A stretch of DNA of 27,504 nucleotides, from NCBI GenBank assembly GCA_902477645.1, contig CABSIA010000025.1, positions 1 through 27,504 on the forward strand, written 5' to 3'. Below, in pieces: positions 23,591 to 27,504 of the stretch (the first letter of the stretch is position 1; each line of letters begins with the position of its first letter). A program made the position numbers and the translations under genes. This stretch comes from an uncultured Prevotella sp. (GTDB lineage Bacteria > Bacteroidota > Bacteroidia > Bacteroidales > Bacteroidaceae). The notes beneath the pieces are model-generated. The model was not told where the DNA came from. It did not search any database and worked only from the letters and a program-made list of their open reading frames with translations.

Positions 23591-25909
23591 TTAATCTACA
23601 ATAACTTTCATTTGTCCGCTTTTTAGTCCAGCGGCTGTTGCCGACAGAGTTGCGGAGCCACGTTTCTGCGAGCTTCTCAACACAACGAGCAACTCGCCCT
23701 TCCATGCTTTCCATTCCTTAGATGTGAATGGCGTTATGTCTTTGATGTCGGCATTGCCTATTGCCTGTATTCCGGCTGCGCCTTTTATGGAGAAGCTCAC
23801 GGAATTTTCGGCATTAGGCACACGTCTGCCTTCCTTGTCCACAATCTCTACACGTACGAATGAGAGGTCTTGTCCGCCGGCCTTTATTTTCTTGTCGGTG
23901 GTCGTCAGCTTAATGGCGTATGGCTCACCGGCTGTTGTCAGAATTGCGGTCTCCTTTTCATTGCCGTTCTCTACTCCTACGGCTCTCAATGTGCCAGCTT
24001 TATACGGAATGGTGAATACAGCCTTAAATTCAGACTCTCTGTTTGTTTGCTTCTCACCAATCATCTTGCCGTCGAGATACAGACGTACAGCTGGATAGCG
24101 TGAGCATACGACAACATCGATGTCGCGGCCTTCCCATCCTTCCCAGTTCCAGCTCTCCCACGACGGATGTACACCCCATAGTCCTGCCGAGATTTTTCCT
24201 TTTCCGTTCCATCCGTCAGGCTCACGTACAGCCATGTAAAGTTTCTTGTTGTCGTTCCACAGCATGTTGCGGTAATGGCCTATCGGTTTCAAACGCCCGA
24301 CCAAATCAATGTCGCCGCAATATGCTGCATGCCACGGGAACAGCGGCCGGTGATAATGCTCTCCGGGAACATCCCCCTCATACCAATATCTGCCGATACC
24401 AGACTCGCCGAGATAGTCTATCGAGGTCCATACGAAATCACCGATTATGTATTTGTTGTCGTGAGTTTTCGCCCAGTTGCTGAAAGCGTCACGCGGATAA
24501 GACTCTGTTTGCATCATAACTCTCGACGGCACACGCTTGTGGTCACTCTCGGATTTGTGTATCATGTAGTTATAGCCTGTGATATCCATTTCTGCAGCCA
24601 GCGGGTCGTATATTTCCCAATCGCTGTCCCACGATGCGAGGGCAGATGTTATTGGCCTGGTCGTGTCCCACTGATGTACTGCCTGACGCAGACGGCGCGC
24701 TGTTGTTACGACTTCAAGTTTTTTACGCTCTATCACTTCATTTCCAATACTCCAGCAGAAAATAGACGGGTGGTTGCGGTCGCGGCGTACCATAGCCTCA
24801 ATGTCCTTTGCATACCAGCGGTCGAAAAGTTTATGATAGTCCTCATCGTTTTTCTTATCACGCCAGCCGTCGAATGCCTCATCAATTACAAGCATGCCGA
24901 TGCTGTCGCAGGCGTTCAGGAAAGCCTCTGACGGTGGATTGTGCGATGTGCGTATGGCATTGTAGCCGGCATCTTTCATCATCCTCACTTTCCTGACCTC
25001 TGCCTTGTCGAAAGCTGCGGCGCCGAGAATTCCGTTGTCATGATGAACACAGCCGCCATTCAAGAGCACAGGATCTCCGTTGAGCAGAAATCCTTTTTCG
25101 GCAGAGTATTCGATGGTGCGGATGCCAAACCGCTCGCTGACTGTGTCGCCTGTCGATAGCTTGATGGTTGCCGTATAAAGATATGGATTTTCTGGCGACC
25201 AAAGTTTCGGGTTCTCAACCTTCAATGTCTCGGTTATTTGTTGTGTTCCGTTAGCAGGAATGGTAATGGTTTGTTGTCCTTTCGTTCCGTCAGACAGTTC
25301 TGTATATACAACAATCTCACGGCTCTCTTTGGTCTCGTTTTTTATGCCGGTCTTTACAACAACGGTATTTCTGTCGGGCGTGGTGATTGCTGTTCCCCAG
25401 TTGTCGATATGCACGGGGGCGGTGGCTACAAGCCAAACGTGGCGGTATATGCCGGAGCCGCTATACCAGCGGCAGTTTTTCTGTTTTGAGTTATCGGCTT
25501 TCACCACGACTTCATTTTTTCCTGTGACTGCGGCATCTGTAATGTCGCACCAAAACGATGAGTAACCGTAAGGGTGTCCGCCAACAGTCTTGCCGTTCAC
25601 TGTCACCTCAGAATTTTCGTACACGCCCTCGAAATATAGCCACAGCTTTTTCCCCAGATAGTCTTTATTTAGGTTTAGCGTTTTTTGGTATATTCCAATT
25701 CCTGTGGGATAATATCCGCCATCGTTTCCGGCAGGCGCATTCTTGTCTACGGCTTGCAGTGCGCTCCAGTCGTGGGGCAGGTTTACGGTCTCTTTACCGT
25801 TGAAAGTCCATGCGTTGTCGATAAGTTGTTTTCTTACAACATTTCCTGCCATAGCCATGGACGTTGACAGCATGACCAGCAATGTTGTGATATAGTTTTT
25901 TTTGTTCAT
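23591..25909 (-). CDS. Glycoside hydrolase family 2 (beta-galactosidase-like), secreted
   Basis: 772 residues with a signal peptide ending AMA-G. Domain order: jelly-roll sugar-binding domain (about 25-165), immunoglobulin-like domain (170-265), TIM-barrel catalytic domain (270-555), then C-terminal beta-sandwich domains including an invasin/Big-like ending (about 665-772). The acid/base is probably Glu391 in WSIGNE (386-391), and the nucleophile probably Glu469 in MQTES. RTSHNPPS (320-327) is the usual GH2 loop. It should act on beta-galactosides or related glycans in the periplasm. No SusC/SusD pair is adjacent, so it is not in an obvious polysaccharide utilisation locus. It is 44 bp downstream of the DUF4230 pair, on the same strand. 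Confidence 0.93.
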   Translation of the reverse strand: MNKKNYITTLLVMLSTSMAMAGNVVRKQLIDNAWTFNGKETVNLPHDWSALQAVDKNAPAGNDGGYYPTGIGIYQKTLNLNKDYLGKKLWLYFEGVYENSEVTVNGKTVGGHPYGYSSFWCDITDAAVTGKNEVVVKADNSKQKNCRWYSGSGIYRHVWLVATAPVHIDNWGTAITTPDRNTVVVKTGIKNETKESREIVVYTELSDGTKGQQTITIPANGTQQITETLKVENPKLWSPENPYLYTATIKLSTGDTVSERFGIRTIEYSAEKGFLLNGDPVLLNGGCVHHDNGILGAAAFDKAEVRKVRMMKDAGYNAIRTSHNPPSEAFLNACDSIGMLVIDEAFDGWRDKKNDEDYHKLFDRWYAKDIEAMVRRDRNHPSIFCWSIGNEVIERKKLEVVTTARRLRQAVHQWDTTRPITSALASWDSDWEIYDPLAAEMDITGYNYMIHKSESDHKRVPSRVMMQTESYPRDAFSNWAKTHDNKYIIGDFVWTSIDYLGESGIGRYWYEGDVPGEHYHRPLFPWHAAYCGDIDLVGRLKPIGHYRNMLWNDNKKLYMAVREPDGWNGKGKISAGLWGVHPSWESWNWEGWEGRDIDVVVCSRYPAVRLYLDGKMIGEKQTNRESEFKAVFTIPYKAGTLRAVGVENGNEKETAILTTAGEPYAIKLTTTDKKIKAGGQDLSFVRVEIVDKEGRRVPNAENSVSFSIKGAAGIQAIGNADIKDITPFTSKEWKAWKGELLVVLRSSQKRGSATLSATAAGLKSGQMKVIVD

Positions 25910-25953
25910 AGGTGTAGATAATTTGTTTATGGTGGAAATTTATAGAATCCACT

Positions 25954-26580
25954 TTATTTTTGTTCCCACTCAATTCTCACATATTCATATCCCATTGAGT
26001 GTAGTAGGTTCGAGAATTGCTCTGCTGCATTGTTCTCTGCGCTTTTCAAGTTCGATTTTGTCAGGCACCTTTCCCGCATCTTGTGGTAGGCCTTCATATA
26101 CAGAGCCTTATAGTCGGCTGCGGTCCATTTTCCCTCCGCAAAAAATGAGCGTGTGCGGGTCTCGTCAATAAAGTCCTCGTCGAGCAGCCTCACCTTCGGC
26201 AGCCTTGCCACTACTGTGTCCTTGTCTGTGGTTATCCATCCCGGTTTTGTCTCCCTCAGGTTTACGCCCAGCCGCAGAGTGCCATAATAAATTCTGACAA
26301 GATTGTCATCGCCGAAAAATCCCCGCCTTATGGTGTCTACAATCTCCTCGTCCGACACCGAGAGAAATTCCCATTCGCCTATGTTCCTGATGCTCTCGAG
26401 CCTGGTGTAGCTTACGCTTACGCTCTCGTTGCTCGTCTCTATGCCGATTGAGTTGTCACGGTTGAGCCATATCAGTGCGGCAATCACAATGGCGGCAATC
26501 AATATCATTGGCGGTATCAGCCTGTAGTGGCTTAGCGTCAGACGGCCAATGGCCTTGATTAGCTTTTTAAACTTCTCCAT
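25954..26580 (-). CDS. DUF4230 membrane-anchored protein
   Basis: 208 residues. A single membrane helix (about 23-40) near the N-terminus follows a basic segment; the rest should be periplasmic. The segment from about 50 to 208 has the DUF4230 pattern (early beta strands, then RLPKVRLLDEDF and a C-terminal helical region with a YEYVRI strand). Its start overlaps the end of the upstream DUF4230 gene by 14 nt, so the two are translationally coupled and may form a heteromeric complex. Function of the family is unknown. Confidence 0.8.
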   Translation of the reverse strand: MEKFKKLIKAIGRLTLSHYRLIPPMILIAAIVIAALIWLNRDNSIGIETSNESVSVSYTRLESIRNIGEWEFLSVSDEEIVDTIRRGFFGDDNLVRIYYGTLRLGVNLRETKPGWITTDKDTVVARLPKVRLLDEDFIDETRTRSFFAEGKWTAADYKALYMKAYHKMRERCLTKSNLKSAENNAAEQFSNLLHSMGYEYVRIEWEQK

Positions 26581-27235
26581 TCTTTATCATATTTGGAATG
26601 TCAGACAAAGTGAACTTTTTGCGGAACGTGACAGTTATGTTCTCACGCTTGTAGCCCATCTGCTCAATTATCGGGATAATGGTGCGTGCGGAGCTTTCAC
26701 GCGCATTGTCAATAATTCCGAGTCTCGGAATATCGCTAATTATGGAGTCACGTCCCTGCTGCTGATATTTTGTAAGCTCGGCATCGCTGAAGTTGCTTCT
26801 CAACAGTGCCACATACTGCTTTATCTCGTCGTGGTCTACCCGTGTGCTCGTCATTATAATCTGCGGGTCGGGCAGTATGATTTCTATGTTCTCTCCGTTT
26901 TTCCTCACGTTTTCCGTGGAGAAAGCTCCGAGGTCAACGTATGCCTTCAGAGTGGCATTCACTGGAATTGCAATCTGGCGCTCGCCCACAGGCAGGTCTA
27001 TCGAGAACTTTTTGCTCATTATCGACCCGTTAATCTGTTTTTTGTCGTTGTGGGTTATAATTTTGTGCAGCTTATACTCCGTGGTGTATAGCCGTGAGCA
27101 TTTCTGTATCTGCGTCACCATAGTGGGAATGGTGTCTATTGTAGCCTGTACAGGCTCGGTTTCTGTTTTTTCGGTTTTAGCGCAAGCCGAAAGCAACAGT
27201 GCGGCGGTTATTGAAATGAGCAATGTTTTTCTCAT
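26567..27235 (-). CDS. DUF4230 lipoprotein
   Basis: 222 residues with a lipoprotein signal ending at lipobox LSAC (Cys18). The mature part has the DUF4230 layout: QIQKCSRLYTTEYKLHKII at the start, a central ILPDPQIIMTSTRVDHDEI and a C-terminal helix-strand ending VTFRKKF. A lipid-anchored copy and a helix-anchored copy (25954-26580) are thus made from overlapping genes. This is probably the first gene of the minus-strand operon DUF4230-DUF4230-GH2-TlpA. Confidence 0.82.
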   Translation of the reverse strand: MRKTLLISITAALLLSACAKTEKTETEPVQATIDTIPTMVTQIQKCSRLYTTEYKLHKIITHNDKKQINGSIMSKKFSIDLPVGERQIAIPVNATLKAYVDLGAFSTENVRKNGENIEIILPDPQIIMTSTRVDHDEIKQYVALLRSNFSDAELTKYQQQGRDSIISDIPRLGIIDNARESSARTIIPIIEQMGYKRENITVTFRKKFTLSDIPNMIKNGEV

Positions 27236-27252
27236 GTTGTTGTCATTTTCTG

Positions 27253-27260
27253 CAAAGGTA
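27253..27260 (-). promoter_or_regulatory. -7 promoter element for the DUF4230 operon
   Basis: On the minus strand this reads TACCTTTG (TAnnTTTG), 17 bp before the ATG at 27235. No clear -33 element is seen at the expected distance. Confidence 0.6.
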
Positions 27261-27420
27261 GTGAAAAAATGTCATATTTCTACTTTTTGTATATTTTAAT
27301 TGTAATGTTATTAAACTTCCGGTTAGTTTCTGCGTCATATTATTGAGTTTCATCAAGAAAAACTCAAGAAAAAGTATTAATTAGTAATGTTTAAAAAACA
27401 ACTTCCGCAATTATGCTTTT

Positions 27421-27504
27421 GCCCTTACAGGGCGCATTGCTACGAATACCCATTACCCAGGGCGATGCCCTGGGCTATGTGCTTGTTGCCCTTTCAGGGC
27501 GCAT
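27421..27504. repeat. REP-like cluster of GC-rich hairpins
   Basis: Three perfect short hairpins lie within 84 bp: GCCCT-TAC-AGGGC (27421-27433), CCCAGGGC-GAT-GCCCTGGG (27456-27474) and GCCCT-TTC-AGGGC (27488-27500). The outer two belong to a 17-bp direct repeat, GCCCTTnCAGGGCGCAT, at 27421-27437 and 27488-27504. The element runs off the window. It resembles dispersed extragenic repeats I recall from Bacteroidetes genomes. Confidence 0.75.

Noticed and set aside
23580..23714. Upstream extension of the TlpA-like gene
   Set aside because: It overlaps the coding end of the GH2 gene in another frame; the ATG at 23579 gives a signal peptide.
23591..25909. Polysaccharide utilisation locus around the GH2 gene
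   Set aside because: No SusC/SusD-like pair, sensor or other glycoside hydrolase in the neighbourhood.

Overview
The window looks like chromosomal DNA of a Bacteroidales bacterium, most likely Bacteroidaceae/Prevotellaceae. The evidence is Bacteroidetes-type promoters (TAnnTTTG at -7), few Shine-Dalgarno sequences, and gene families typical of the phylum: DUF5686 outer-membrane protein, DUF4230 pair, DUF2807 lipoprotein, DPP-IV-type peptidase, TlpA-like protein, GH2 enzyme and an AAA/DUF4143 ATPase. No rRNA, tRNA, CRISPR array, transposase or prophage gene was seen.

Layout. 39-6415 is a minus-strand run: serine O-acetyltransferase, RlmL-type rRNA methyltransferase, secreted prolyl peptidase, purD and a short membrane protein that may be broken. 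A divergent spacer of about 0.45 kb (6434-6873) holds an unusual repeat structure. It leads to a lipoprotein with a DUF2807 (head GIN) domain. 7703-9545 is an A+T-rich two-gene restriction-modification system whose nuclease I recognise as a BglI homologue, with active-site and base-contact residues conserved. 9623-12901 holds a nucleotidyltransferase, an ATP-grasp enzyme, a CDP-alcohol phosphatidyltransferase and a HAD hydrolase. Together these look like a small pathway that activates a polar group and transfers it to a lipid or glycan acceptor. A DUF5686 outer-membrane protein follows and ends at a strong terminator.

15877-21509 holds a LacI-family regulator with a probable autoregulatory operator, a radical-SAM activase-like enzyme and two envelope proteins. 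The two envelope proteins share an almost identical Cys-rich N-terminal leader of about 73 residues placed before their signal peptides. Between them sits an AAA/DUF4143 ATPase preceded by three 33-bp direct repeats, and a membrane protein ends the run. 21582-27235 is a minus-strand run: two DUF4230 proteins, a GH2 beta-galactosidase-like enzyme and a large TlpA/thioredoxin-fold protein. The window ends in a REP-like cluster of GC-rich hairpins.

The best candidates for something undescribed are the Cys-rich extended leaders next to a radical-SAM enzyme, and the four-gene head-group cassette. The most secure specific identification is the BglI-like system, and a by-eye scan of the window found no GCCNNNNNGGC site.
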